Assembly: GCA_030761205.1 (NCBI GenBank)
Contig: JAULJL010000039.1
Span: 9,868,001 to 9,932,000, forward strand
Length of the DNA stretch: 64,000 nt
DNA from: Fremontodendron californicum
Taxonomy: Eukaryota > Streptophyta > Magnoliopsida > Malvales > Malvaceae
Direction of reading: 5' to 3'
The notes below the pieces were generated by a model. That model saw nothing but the letters and a program-made list of their open reading frames with translations, had not been told where the DNA came from and did no database searches. The translations under genes and the position numbers were made by a program. Below are positions 12,720-23,147 of the stretch, piece by piece. Every line of letters begins with the position of its first letter. Within the stretch, counting starts at the first letter, position 1.

Positions 12720-12898
12720 ATGATACGTGTATTAAACGTGTCATGTTAATCGTATTTAAATTTGTCGAGTCCTATTTATTGCACTGTTTTCATATTTATT
12801 AAACATCTCGTATTTGTATCGTGTTTTTGGATGGTGTTTAAAATTGTTAAATTTTATTGATGCATGATACGAAATTAAGCCAAGATAGTCTATTTTAC

Positions 12899-13950
12899 TT
12901 TCTTTCTTTTTTTTCATACACTTGCATGTATTTTTTTTCGATATCGAAATAAGAAACCAGAAACAACAAAGATATTAGCAACCCATACAAGTTAGAAATA
13001 GAAATAACAGATCCTAAACAAGCAAGAAGAAAACAGAGACTAAGCCTATGTTTGGATTGGGATAAAGGGAGGGAAAGGAAAGTAAAGTAAAGTAAGGGAA
13101 AATGGGAAACATTTCCCTTGTTTTTCCTTGTTTAGATTAAAAATAAAAATTAATAAAGGAAAGTGAGGGGAGTTGAGCACCCCTCACTTTCCCTCAAAAC
13201 ACTCTTTTTTTCCAAAATCCCAAATCGGTGGGAAAGGAAAAGAAGGAAAGTAAAAAAAATATTTGAATATAAAATGTCCCTTTTACCCATTTTACATTTA
13301 TCAAATTACAAGCAATATTTATAAACTGATATACTTAAAGTAATTGACATTAAAAACTATAATAAAATTTTTTTTATTATCATTTTTTTTTTGTTTTTTT
13401 TTATATTACATTCAAATTTTTTTAATGTAATTTTTATTTTATTTTTTATTATTTAATTTATAATATTTATATTATTATTTTAATTAAAAGAAAGGGTATA
13501 ATTGGAAATGTATATTATAATTTATCTTTTCCTTTCCTTTTCACACTTTAACCAAACGATGGTGACTAAGATTCCTTTCTTTTTCTTCCCTAACACATTT
13601 TAATTATCCAAACAAGGGAAAGATGTATCCTTTCCTTTAAAAATCATTCATTTCCTTTCCTTTCCTTTCCTTTCATTTCCTTTACTAACATCTATCCAAA
13701 CATAGCATAAATAAGATGCGCTTAAAGCTGGAAACTAAGGCCAATGGAAGCCTATGTAGCATTTGGTAGCTAGATCAGCTAATTTGTTTGCTTCTTTCTA
13801 TGCTAGATGGATGAGCTTGATGATGTCCACTCCATTCATGCTAGACTTAAGGGTATTGATGTCATTGTACATGGGATGGTACCTCCAGTGAAATTTCATA
13901 TCCTGTCTCAAGACAATCTTGCAAATGAGTTTATCTTTACTCCAAAAGGA
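12899..13950 (-). pseudogene. LINE 3' fragment with RNase H-like tail
   Basis: On the minus strand, 13950-13735 reads through RNase H-type sequence of plant LINEs (WRYHPMYNDINTL, then KEANKLADLATKCY) with one in-frame stop in between, ending at TAG. The T-rich stretch at 12899-12915 would be its poly(A) tail. The 3' UTR is interrupted by the element at 13044-13707. Only the extreme C-terminus is present. The 5' side ends near E1, which begins at 14058. Confidence 0.6.
13044..13707. mobile_element. PIF/Harbinger-like MITE
   Basis: Starts GCCTATGTTTGGATTGGGA and ends TCTATCCAAACATAGCA, giving inverted ends of about 12 bp that extend imperfectly through purine-rich GGAAAGGAAA arms. The 3-bp sequence TAA flanks both sides (13041-13043 and 13708-13710), as in PIF/Harbinger insertions. 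The 664-bp element has no transposase. It is inserted in the LINE remnant. Confidence 0.65.
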
Positions 13951-14057
13951 GCATGAGTAAGGGCCATGATTCTAATTCTAATAAGGACTTCACGGATGAG
14001 AAAAAGTTTAGCCAAGATTCAATCATGATTATTAACCGGCTTGTATACAATGAGTTG

Positions 14058-16791
14058 TGTAGACACCTAATTTTGTCCGAGCCCCCTACACAAGGTGTTT
14101 CCTCCTTTCAACTTCCTGGAATGCAAAGAAACTTCCACCATTCCACAGATGGGTCTCCAAGACTTTGATTCAAAGGTCAACATGAAAAAGTCAACTCCAA
14201 AAAAGTCAATCCCAAAAAGTCAACCACTAAAAAAGTCAACTCTCAGTCAAAATCAAGATTCGAAGTTGAATTGAACAATGGTGAAGGAATTTTGATAATC
14301 GGAGGTCTACAACGAAAGTAGAGGGTTTGAAAGACAGATTGCAAAAATTCAGTGTAGGAAAAATGCCTAATTTTGCAAATTTGGGGAAAAGTGCTTAAAC
14401 GATCAAATTGGACGAAATTGGAGGTTCCAAATGGAATAAGATCAATAAATATCGATATTGGATGTTCCAATTTTGAAGCGGAGTTTAAGGAAGATGTGGT
14501 TCGAAGAGAAAAAAAGAAAATAAGGATTTAATGAATAAATAAGAAAACCACAAATCTCGGGAAAACTGCAGTGATGGCCCGATTCGGTGAAATTGAAGCC
14601 CCCAGTTGATAAAGGATAAATAAATAAAAATATCTCAAGTCCCAATTTGAAGTGGATCCCAAGGAAAAGCCGATTGGAGGAAAAACGAAAAAACAAGAAA
14701 ATTCCCAATATTGAGAAAAAGGGGAAAACTAAATCGGAGAGGAATTCATATGTAAAAATTTGGCATTTTCGGACCAACTCCAATTCAATATATGACAAAG
14801 GCAGTGGAAAAAGAAAATACGAAAATTGGGCTCGTTTCGAGCAAAATCGAGGTTTCGGGGGTTAAAAGGCAATTTTGAAAATTCTGGGATAAATAGAATC
14901 TGAGCTCGAAAAATTATGAAAAATTCCATAATTAAGTTTTATATTAGATGGAAGGGATTGGAGAATAAAAATCTAGAATTGGGTGCTAATGGAAAAAGGC
15001 AAAGTTCGGAGGTGCTAATCCAAAATTCCAAGAGAAAAATTTCGGAAAAAATAAAAATGTGCTCGAAAAATTTAAAAAATTCCAGAACTGAGTTTTTATG
15101 TTTTATGGAATGGATTGGAGAAGAAAAATCCAGAATCGGAGCTCAAATGGAAAAAGACAACGTTCGGGTGCACTAATCCGAAATTCCAAGAGAAAAATCC
15201 GGAAAAAATAGAAAACGAGCTCGAAAAATTATGAAAACTTTCAAAACTGAGTTTTATATTTTATAGAAGGGATTGGAGTATAAAAATCGGGAATCGGAGC
15301 TCAAATGGAAAAAGACAATGTTTGGGAGGCACTAAATTGAAACTTTAGAGAAAAATCCGAGAAAAATAGAATCCGAGCTCGAAAAAATATGAAATCCTCC
15401 AGAACTGAGTATTATATTGGATAGGATGGATTGGAAAAGAAAATTTTGAAATTGGGGTCCATTTGCAATTAAATTAAGTTTGGGGGCAAAATGCAATTTT
15501 ATCGAAAAATCGAAAAAGACCATTTTGCAAAATAAAAAAAATGAATGGCCTGGAAAATTCCAGGCCATTTTCAGCCAGTCCGTGGATGAAGGAGAGGGTG
15601 TGATCATCTTGAATCAAATGGCTAAGATTGAATAGCAAGATGATATTTGTAAAAAAAAAAAAACAAAAAACAAGATTCTCCATTACTTGCCTACATGGCA
15701 TTTTTGGCCAATGGGAGGCCTCCAAATTGCAAAACGATGTGAAGGCTATGAGATGATACCAAATAGGATTAAAAATGCCACCTAGGAGATATTTTAATAG
15801 TAAGCCATATGATCATGACAAGTGGCTTAGATATTTTGTAGAGATAGTAGACAAGAATAATCTAAGTGGCATTATTGGCCAATGAGAGGCTGGGAAACCC
15901 TTAATTTAAGGAACATCATGCAAAAGGGGGACAAGAACCCTTAATTTAAAGAAAGCATTATGCAACGAGGGGACAAAAATTAGACATGTGGTAAGGATGT
16001 TGGGAGAGCATGCAAAGCATGACAAAGGCAAAAAATAAAATTCTCTCTACAATATAAGGGGGCCGACCACACCAAAGAAAGGGGAGGAGGATTCATTTTT
16101 TTCAAAGGCAATTTTTCACTAGACTCTCGAGAAGAAAAAAGAGAAAAAAGAAAAAGAGGGAGAAAGGAGGAGAAATTGGAGAGCTTGATTTGGAAATCAA
16201 TTGCTAGGTAGCTATTTCGTCTCTTATTCTTCAATTATTTTGTTTGATATCATGTTCATTTTCTTCTCTTTTACCATGTGATTTGTTAACTTTCTTTGAT
16301 TGAATAAAAGGTTTTCAAAATAAATTTTAAAGGTTTTCTCTCCTTCATTCTTTATTCTTTACAAAATAACAAAGTTGATAAAATTTTTCAACCTATTTTT
16401 AATTTTGGCTTAAACTTAGAGGCCTTATTGTGCTTGTTTTTGCTTGATTTTCTTGCTTGCTTGTTGATTGTGGGCTTCACCATTGTGGTAGGATAGATTT
16501 TCCCCTTTGGTTTTTCTTTTAAAAAAAAATCAAATAAAAGGTTTGAGAAACTTGAGGATCTTGATTTTAATCAAGTGATTTTTGGTTAGGTGGGACTATG
16601 TCCAAGGAACCAACCATTGAGCCAACCTTGTTTTCTTTTTCTTGCTTGTTTATTTTTATTTTTTTAAATTCATGATTGATTCATTTTTATATGTTTGTTG
16701 GCTGTAAAATCATACATTTCGTACCATTTTCAACTAGGTTTTTTGGCTAAGACCAATCAATAGTCTCTAGCCAAAAATCCATTATCTATAC
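14058..16791 (+). repeat. E1 5' LTR, first part
   Basis: Begins TGTAGACACCTAATTTTGTC, the start shared with E2 at 37217. It includes a run of TTGAC-type motifs (14173-14252), several diverged internal repeats between 14600 and 15500 built on CGAAAAATTATGAAAA-like units, and a segment at 16540-16620 that matches E2 near 34700. Interrupted by copy A at 16792. Confidence 0.75.
14173..14252 (-). promoter_or_regulatory. W-box cluster in E1 LTR
   Basis: Six AGTCAA/GGTCAA motifs (complement TTGACT/TTGACC) occur in about 80 bp, spaced by short A-rich linkers. TTGAC(C/T) is the core site of WRKY transcription factors. The same cluster sits at the equivalent place in the E2 LTR. Confidence 0.5.
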
Positions 16792-18281
16792 TGATAACTC
16801 GTATAATTATATAGTTTTTAGTTATGTTTTATTATTGTTTTGTGTCAAATACGAGTTATTATTGCTTAGTCTACTTGTGTTTATGATCTTTTATATTTTT
16901 ATGTAATTTGGTGTTTTTCATGAGTTTCTTTGAGTGATTTCAGATTACTAGGTTAAATCAAGAATTAAGGGCAAATCCAATTCAGTTCCAGTTCCGACAC
17001 CTTTTGCCATATCAGCTATATCTGGCGTTTCACCGAAGCATTAAGGCTGAAATTTTGACAGTCCAAAGTTAAGAGGCATATCTATCTTTTTCATGTTTTA
17101 CACTTCTTGAAACGGAGTCGTTTTCCCTACCGAAATCTGCAATGACGTCTGTTCTGCACCGTTTTGGTATTTTGACCATATCTTCCGATCCACATGAGCA
17201 AATGATCTGATTCCAACGGCTATGAATCAGTAACTGATAGGGGCATAGTTTTCTAGAAGACTATTTGATCAGATCGAGCCTCCAACATTGACAAAATCGA
17301 CCATCAAGCTGGCTTATCAGAATTGTCATACAACATGACGAAAATTGTTAGAAAAATGCACCCACCTATTATACCTACCTTTGAAATTTATAAAGCTTGT
17401 CTCTTGTCATTTAGCTCTCCAAAATGTGTATAAATAGAGGGCCTTGGATGAGTATTAGGAGACATTGATACATTGGTAGGATATTAGCCATTGTAATAAA
17501 ATTCTCTAAGTTTTCTTCTTTTTTCCTTTCTCTAGTTTTTTTTTTTATTTACTTATGCTTCTTACATTTCTTTTCATTTTATTCATATCTAGTATGTGTT
17601 GCTAATCATATTGTTGAGGTGATGAGGTGAAGCTTTTGGTAAATGCTAAGGTTAGTCTCTTAAACATGAGCTAAAATGAATCATCATTTATAAACACTAG
17701 TATAGATAATATTTTCTTTTGGTTTAAAATCATACTTGCAAAGTAGGGATCTTGATTCATTATTGACAATGAAAATGGCACAGTAAATGCTTGGTTTCAT
17801 AACCTTGATTTGTTGTAGACATATACCTTGGCATAAGGAATGCTTGGACTCTTTTTATGAGTTTTGAGGACACCAAATGAACATAATATCATATGCTATG
17901 GACGTTGGACAATTTGGACTGAATTGCTAAACCTTCCGATTGGAACCTCCCTTATGTGTGGATTTCAATTGTGTAATAAAACAAGATTAATCTTAGCATA
18001 ACACCAAGAGTGGATTCTCTAACCTCAACATCTTTTCTTATTATTTTTTATATCTTGTTTAATTTCTTTTATGTTATTTTGTTTATTTTGTTCTCTAATA
18101 TCTTATTTATCTTGTTTTGTTGTTGATTCCCTAATATTTTTTCTTTCTTTCTTTTTCTTATATATTTATAAACTTATACTTACTAATACGCTTCCCTGTG
18201 GTTCGACCTCGAACACCCGAGAATTTATTACTTGAACATAACCTGCACTTGGGTTTACAACTCTTAATTGAGTCTCCATCA
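16792..18281 (+). repeat. Copy A 5' LTR
   Basis: A 1490-bp LTR bounded TGATAACTCG...CTCCATCA. An 11-bp inverted repeat ATAACTCGTAT / ATACGAGTTAT lies at 16794-16804 and 16849-16859. A TATA box is at 17429 and a poly(A) signal at 17495. Relative to the 3' LTR it lacks about 20 bp near 17142. Confidence 0.9.
17429..17436 (+). promoter_or_regulatory. LTR TATA box (copy A)
   Basis: TATAAATA followed by GAGGGCC. It is conserved in the LTRs of B and C (41815, 54366). The AATAAA at 17495-17500 is placed as an LTR poly(A) signal, so U3/R lies near 17460. Confidence 0.65.
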
Positions 18282-18287
18282 AGTTTT

Positions 18288-18305
18288 TGGCGCCGTTGCC
18301 GGGGA
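18288..18305 (+). other. Primer-binding site, tRNA-Asp type (copy A)
   Basis: TGGCGCCGTTGCCGGGGA, 6 nt after the LTR end, is complementary to the 3' end of plant tRNA-Asp. This primer use is typical of Athila elements. Confidence 0.9.
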
Positions 18306-18591
18306 AGCAATACTAAGTATATAATGGTTATACCGCCTAATTTTCTATATATTTATATTTATATTGTATATTAACTTTGTTTTATTTTTATTGACTGGTT
18401 ATACCGCCTAATTTGTATATTAACTTTGTTTTATTGGCTGGTTTATACCGCCTAATTTTCTATATATTTATATTTATATTGTAAAGTTTATATTTATATA
18501 TTATCTATTTATTAACTTTGTTTTATGCTTGTTTGGCGACGTGATTTTAGATCTCGTCGTTTAGTTAGATTTTATTGTGAAACTTTTTCAG

Positions 18592-18597
18592 GTAATC
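18592..18597 (+). promoter_or_regulatory. Candidate splice donor before gag (copy A)
   Basis: CAG|GTAATC lies 26 nt upstream of the gag ATG at 18618. It is conserved in B (GT at 42922) and C (GT at 55498). It could be joined to the acceptors ahead of the two downstream ORFs. This is inferred from sequence only. Confidence 0.4.
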
Positions 18598-18617
18598 TTT
18601 CTAATACAACTCCTAAC

Positions 18618-21401
18618 ATGGCTGACAATGAAAGTGTTCATGCTGAAGATGAGAACAGACAAGTACGCACCATGCGTGACTACTTGCAACCAACTCGAAG
18701 CTCATCTCCCTCTTGTTTTATTTTTCCTCTCAATGCAAACAACTTTTGTTTTAAACCAGGTATGATAGCTTTGCTTCCAAATTTCCATGGGTTAGAATCG
18801 GAAAGTGCTTACTCGTTTCTAAAAGACTTCGAAGATGTATGTGTCACCTTTAATGACCAACAATGTACAAATGAAATTGTCAAGCTAAAATTATTTCCTT
18901 TTTCTTTAAAAGATAAAGCAAAAATTTGGCTTCATAATTTAAAACCAAGGTCAATTGGCACATGGCAAGAATTACAAACTGAGTTTCTAAAGAAATTTTT
19001 TCCAGCACATAAAACTACTGCTTTGAAAAGACAGATTCAAAATTTCAATCAAAATCAAAATGAAGCATTTTTTCAGTGCTGGGAGCGTTTTAAAGATTTG
19101 TTAAGTTCTTGTCCACATCATGGTTTTGAAAAATGGCGTCTTATTAGTTTCTTTTATGAAAGTTTAACTCCCGAAACTAAATAATTTGTTGAAACAATGT
19201 GTAACGGTGAGTTTCTAGAAAAAGAACCTGAAGAAGCCTTTGACTACCTAGACCATTTGGCAGATAACTCTCAAGCCTGGCACACAGATAATTCCTCTGA
19301 AAGTTCCAATAGATCTAATCTTGTTTCTAACAGAGGTAAATATCATTTTAGTCAAGAAGATGAGATAAAAGCTAAAGTAGCTAATTTGGCTAGAAAGATT
19401 GAAGCCATGGAACTTAGAGAAGTAAAAGAAGTCAAAACGGTTAAAAATGAAGAAAGTTGTGGAATTTGTGAAATCATGGGACACCCCACTTCTGAATGTC
19501 CAAACATTCCCATTCTTAAAGAAGCATTGCATGATCAAGTAAATTCCATAAACACATTTAAAAAGCCTTTTCCTTCTCCTTACTCTGAAACGTATAACCC
19601 TGAATGGAGAAGTCATCCCAACTTCAGTTGGCGGAATAATAATCATGTTCAGGTACCACAATCTCAAAAGCCGAGCAACACTTTTTCCTATCAACCTTCA
19701 CGTGTACAAACCTTGGAAGAGACATTGCAAGCATTCATGCAAACACAAGCAAATGTGAATAACCAAACTTCACAGGACATCAATGAGATCAAAAACACCT
19801 TGTCCACATTGACAGCTTCATTACGCACTCAAGAAAAAGGTAAGTTTCCTGCTCAACCTCAGCCTAACCCTTCTACTCAATGTCTTGTTTCTTGCTCCAA
19901 TGAAACTCAACAGGAAAATGCCAGTTCTATCACAACTCTTCGAAGTGGAAAGGTAATTGACAAAAAGATTCCATCAAAAGACCAAGATCCTCCTTCCCCT
20001 CCGAAAAGTATTGGTAAGGATGATGGTAAGTCTGAACTTCTTGAAAATTTGGACAAAGAAAAAGGTATGCATCCTGCTCCTTTTCCTCAAAGGTTGCAAA
20101 CAATAAAGAATTTGAATCAAAATGCAGAAATTTATGAACTTTTCAAACAAGTTAAGATTAACATTCCTTTATTGGATGCAATCAAACAAGTTCCATCTTA
20201 TGCTAAATTTTTGAAGGACATGTGCACAGTTAAAAGAAAACATAATGTACAAAAGAAAGCATTTCTGACGGAAAGTGTGAGCTCAATCATTCAGCACCTT
20301 ACTCCACCAAAATTCAAAGATCCTGGATGTCCAACAATCTCATGCATCATTGGAAACACTAGAATAGAACATGCATTGCTTGATCTTGGTGCTAGTGTTA
20401 ATCTTTTGCCTTTTTCTGTTTATCAACAGTTAGGTTTAGGTGAACTCAAGGAAACACCTGTTACACTTCAACTAGCTGATCGTTCTGTAAAAATTCCTCG
20501 AGGGATAGTTGAAGATGTTTTGGTTCAAATTGATAATTTTTACTTCCCTGTTGATTTTATTGTTTTGGACACACATCCTGTTTCAAATCCAAATGTTCAA
20601 ATTCCTGTTATATTAGGCCGTCCATTTCTTGCAACTTCTAATGCTCTGATAAATTGCAGGAATGGTATGTTGAACATTTCTTTTGGAAATATGACTTTAG
20701 AATTAAATGTGTTCAACACTTGCAAGCAACCTGGTGATGATTCAGAAGTACATGAAGTGGATTTCATTGAAGAACTTGTTCATGAACATCTCACCACTAC
20801 CACATTCCATGATCCTTTAGAAGCTTATTTAATTGAATGTGAGTTTGATAATGCTTCAGAAATTTCACACACTGATTCTTTGTTAAATTCTTTTCAGGTT
20901 AAGCATTGTTGGAAACAAAAGTTTGAGGAACTTCCATCACTCACAAATGTCACTGTACCATCAACTATTGAACCACCCAAGCTGGATTTAAAACCATTGC
21001 CATCCGAGCTAAAATATTCCTTTTTGGGTGAGAATGAAACTTTTCCAGTCATAAATGAACTTGAGGAACTCAGAAATGATGCATATGAGAATTCTAAAAT
21101 TCATAAAGAAAGAACTAAAGCCTTTCATGACAAGTTAATTTCAAGAAAAACATTTGATGTTGGGCAAAAAGCTCTACTTTATAATTCTAGACTTCACATA
21201 TTTCCTGGTAAGTTGAGATCAAGATGGACTGGCCCATTTGTGGTTAAGCATGTGTATCATTATGGAGCAGTTGACATTGAGAATCCTCAAAATGGTAACG
21301 TATTCAAGGTAAATGGACAAAGACTCAAACTCTTTTTGGAAAATCATGTTACTCAAGAAGAGGTTGTTTTTCTTTCTGATCCTTGTTTTGAAAATAACTA
21401 G
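18618..21401 (+). pseudogene. Athila-like gag-protease fused to integrase C-terminus (copy A, one stop)
   Basis: The reading frame is 927 codons from MADNESVHAE, with a single nonsense change (CAA to TAA) at 19182 relative to B and C. Gag (about residues 40-240) contains GLESESAYSFLKDFEDV and WERFKDLL typical of retrotransposon gag. A zinc knuckle CGICEIMGHPTSEC follows near 19465. The aspartic protease active site reads LLDLGASVNLLP (20376-20411), as in Athila. After LKYSFLGENETFPV the frame passes straight into NELEELRNDAYENSK and the WTGPFVVKHV integrase C-terminal tail. RT, RNase H and the integrase core are missing. An upstream ATG at 18525 extends the frame, but copy C breaks that extension, so MADN is the preferred start. 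Confidence 0.85.
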
Positions 21402-21597
21402 ATGTAAATATAATTTTTACTAATCTTCAAAAAAAAAATATATATATATATATATACATTTTTTTTCCCGGTTAAATGGCGGATAATGGTACTCCCTGAT
21501 TATTTAAGTCGGTTCCATCAGCTACCCACAAAACTGATATTGTATATTAATTTCTCTTTCAATTTCTCTTTCATTTTTTTTTTAATTTTTTTTTAGG
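21402..21597 (+). other. Spacer with pyrimidine-rich acceptor (copy A)
   Basis: Non-coding spacer between the gag-pol remnant and the C4-finger ORF. It contains a TA microsatellite and ends in a long T-rich tract followed by TTTTAG (AG at 21595-21596), directly before the ATG. It looks like a 3' splice site. Confidence 0.5.
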
Positions 21598-22134
21598 ATG
21601 GATGATATTCTCACAAGATTGCAGAAACGATTTCCTCCTTTTCCTCGAAATATTTTACTGAAGCTTTACCAAGTTCGATTTGAAAGATTAAGAATGCTTA
21701 TGCACAAAAGGATTCCTGAAGACATACGTTGGATAATTGAAGCCAAGGTACGTGAAGATGAATATCTTCCTGTTTTGCATTTACCAGGTACAGGTAGAAG
21801 CACTTTTGCAAAGAAGCGACGAGCAAAGCGCATGAGTTCAAATTGCCACAAATGTGCACGATGGACGTGTAACGGTAAATGTCGTTCTATTGGGATCCCG
21901 TCCTCTAATCGAGATGATAAAATTGAATTCATTAAGGATGGACTGAGTAAGGAGAATTTGGGTAATATCCAACTTTCTCTTGAGACGCATCCTAGTGGAG
22001 ACGTACAAAGAGAAATTCTTGATTTATGGCCGCAATTCCAAAGGGAATGGCAACATCTTGGGAATCTGATGTTAAAAGACCCTGTTTGCCAGCTTGTAAG
22101 AAAACTGGATGGGAAGCATATCCTCGACTCATAG
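21598..22134 (+). CDS. C4-finger basic protein of the Athila-LOG family (copy A, 178 aa)
   Basis: This ORF encodes 178 aa starting MDDILTRLQK. Residues 72-78 are strongly basic (KKRRAKR) and are followed by a C-x2-C-x4-C-x3-C motif (Cys 83, 86, 91, 95), then a GIPSSN turn and a FIKDGLS segment. There is no signal peptide or membrane segment, so it is not an envelope protein. A basic stretch immediately before a C4 finger, followed by a GI...N and FI..G pattern, recalls the small cysteine-rich nucleic-acid-binding proteins of carlaviruses and relatives; this is motif-level resemblance only. In B and C a 5-nt difference (ATTTG absent) shifts the frame, so only residues from MLMHK onward are open there (146 aa). 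It lies between the gag-pol remnant and LOG in all copies. Confidence 0.7.
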   Translation: MDDILTRLQKRFPPFPRNILLKLYQVRFERLRMLMHKRIPEDIRWIIEAKVREDEYLPVLHLPGTGRSTFAKKRRAKRMSSNCHKCARWTCNGKCRSIGIPSSNRDDKIEFIKDGLSKENLGNIQLSLETHPSGDVQREILDLWPQFQREWQHLGNLMLKDPVCQLVRKLDGKHILDS

Positions 22135-22499
22135 AAGGCGTTTAAGCCGTTTCTGGACGTAAAACCAGAGGAAGATGTGAGCCACAATCACAACTACAAT
22201 AAATGACTTTTCAGCTTTTGGTTTGTTTTGCAATAACTTCATTTCGGTTTAATTTACGTGTTGTTCGATTTGTGTAATTATTCTCATTTTCTTTTTTTGC
22301 ATTGGTCTTTTACGGTTGATTTTTCTTCTCTTTTTGATTTTCTTCCTGAAATCACGGAAAAATCTTTTGTTAGGTTAACATTTTCTTCTGACAGGTCAAA
22401 TACACTTTCGGCGACATTATTACTCTTGTCTGATTCATTACTCAGTCCTCTATATATTACACCATGTACTCATTCTCTTTCAGGCACTTGAAAAAAAAA
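22135..22499 (+). other. Spacer before LOG with acceptor-like and TATA-like sequences (copy A)
   Basis: Non-coding. Two acceptor-like sites are seen: TTTTCTTCTGACAG (AG 22393-22394) and CATTCTCTTTCAG (AG 22482-22483), the latter 17 nt before the LOG ATG. A TATATATT at 22451 could instead be an internal promoter TATA box. All are conserved in B and C. Confidence 0.45.
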
Positions 22500-23147
22500 A
22501 TGGAAAGTACTTCGTCCCAGCGCATTAAAATTTTTTTTGTCTTTGGAGGTGCTTATCCAGGGAAAAATAACATATTCGCCGATGAAGCCATAAGAGTTGG
22601 AGTAATACTTGCCCAACAAAAGATCCAGTTGATTTATGGAGGCGGTAGTACGAGTTTAATGGGAGCAGTCGCTACATCAGCACACGCCGGAGGAAGTCCA
22701 GTTCTAGGAATCGTGCCAAAACTATTCACAGATTTTTGTGGACCTACCGTGGGTAAGGAAATACAAGTCTGGAGTATCCCTGAACGGATAACAATCATGT
22801 ACCATTCTGCCGATGCATTCATTGCTTTACCAGGAGGTCTGGGTACATTGGAAGAAATAGCTTGCGTGGCTTCTTGGTCATCTTTGGTCACAAATAAGAA
22901 ACCCATTGGTTTGCTTAATATTAATGGTTATTTTAGTAATTTGCTTTCATATTTAGATAATGCTGTGGATAATGGATTCATGTTTTCAGAGGCAAGGAGA
23001 ACCATAATTTATGCTACAACCATTGAAGATTTACTCAAAAAGCTCCAAGTTTATGAGTATTTATCTGCTACGGTTGTTTCGCAAACGCTCGGAAAAAGAA
23101 AAAGAGATATGGACGAGCAAGGAGTGGATTGCACTCTGTCTTTGTGA
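22500..23147 (+). CDS. LOG: LOG-like cytokinin riboside 5'-monophosphate phosphoribohydrolase (copy A)
   Basis: 215 aa from MESTSSQRIK, the usual length of plant LONELY GUY proteins, which release active cytokinin base from its nucleotide in the cytosol. The Rossmann core is complete: VFGGAYPGKN near the N-terminus, IYGGGSTSLMGAV (residues 45-57), the conserved Arg96, and the signature PGGLGTLEE (111-119) with catalytic Glu119. KKPIGLLNINGYFSNLL matches the family C-terminal half. A basic KRKR stretch (about 199-202) near the C-terminus is unusual. The gene has no introns, unlike plant LOG genes, which points to capture as cDNA. Private changes relative to C include Lys-Ile-Cys to Ile-Phe-Phe near residue 11 and Gly to Ser at 52 in the glycine-rich loop, so activity of this copy is uncertain. 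An in-frame upstream ATG at 22464 is possible but overlaps the acceptor-like site. Confidence 0.9.
   Translation: MESTSSQRIKIFFVFGGAYPGKNNIFADEAIRVGVILAQQKIQLIYGGGSTSLMGAVATSAHAGGSPVLGIVPKLFTDFCGPTVGKEIQVWSIPERITIMYHSADAFIALPGGLGTLEEIACVASWSSLVTNKKPIGLLNINGYFSNLLSYLDNAVDNGFMFSEARRTIIYATTIEDLLKKLQVYEYLSATVVSQTLGKRKRDMDEQGVDCTLSL

Noticed and set aside
14243..15725. Several 70-118-aa ORFs in both strands of the E1 LTR
   Set aside because: Low-complexity AT-rich LTR sequence; not conserved in the E2 LTR.
19248..19694. 148-aa antisense ORF opposite gag, also at 43577 and 56154
   Set aside because: It mirrors the coding strand of gag in all copies, has no recognisable domain and varies as gag varies. 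A shadow frame.
21598..22134. Interpretation of the C4-finger ORF as an Athila envelope-like protein
   Set aside because: No signal peptide, membrane segment or coiled coil; highly basic with a zinc-finger-like motif instead.
21666..22187. 173-aa antisense ORF opposite the C4-finger ORF (also 45827, 58542)
   Set aside because: The sense frame has a structured Cys/basic motif and the right orientation for the element; the antisense frame has none.
22634..22906. 90-aa antisense ORF opposite LOG
   Set aside because: Complement of a well-recognised enzyme frame.
22500..23147. LOG as an ordinary host gene that happens to lie near transposons
   Set aside because: Three copies occupy the same position within elements bounded by LTRs, PBS and PPT, two with exact target duplications, and all are intronless.
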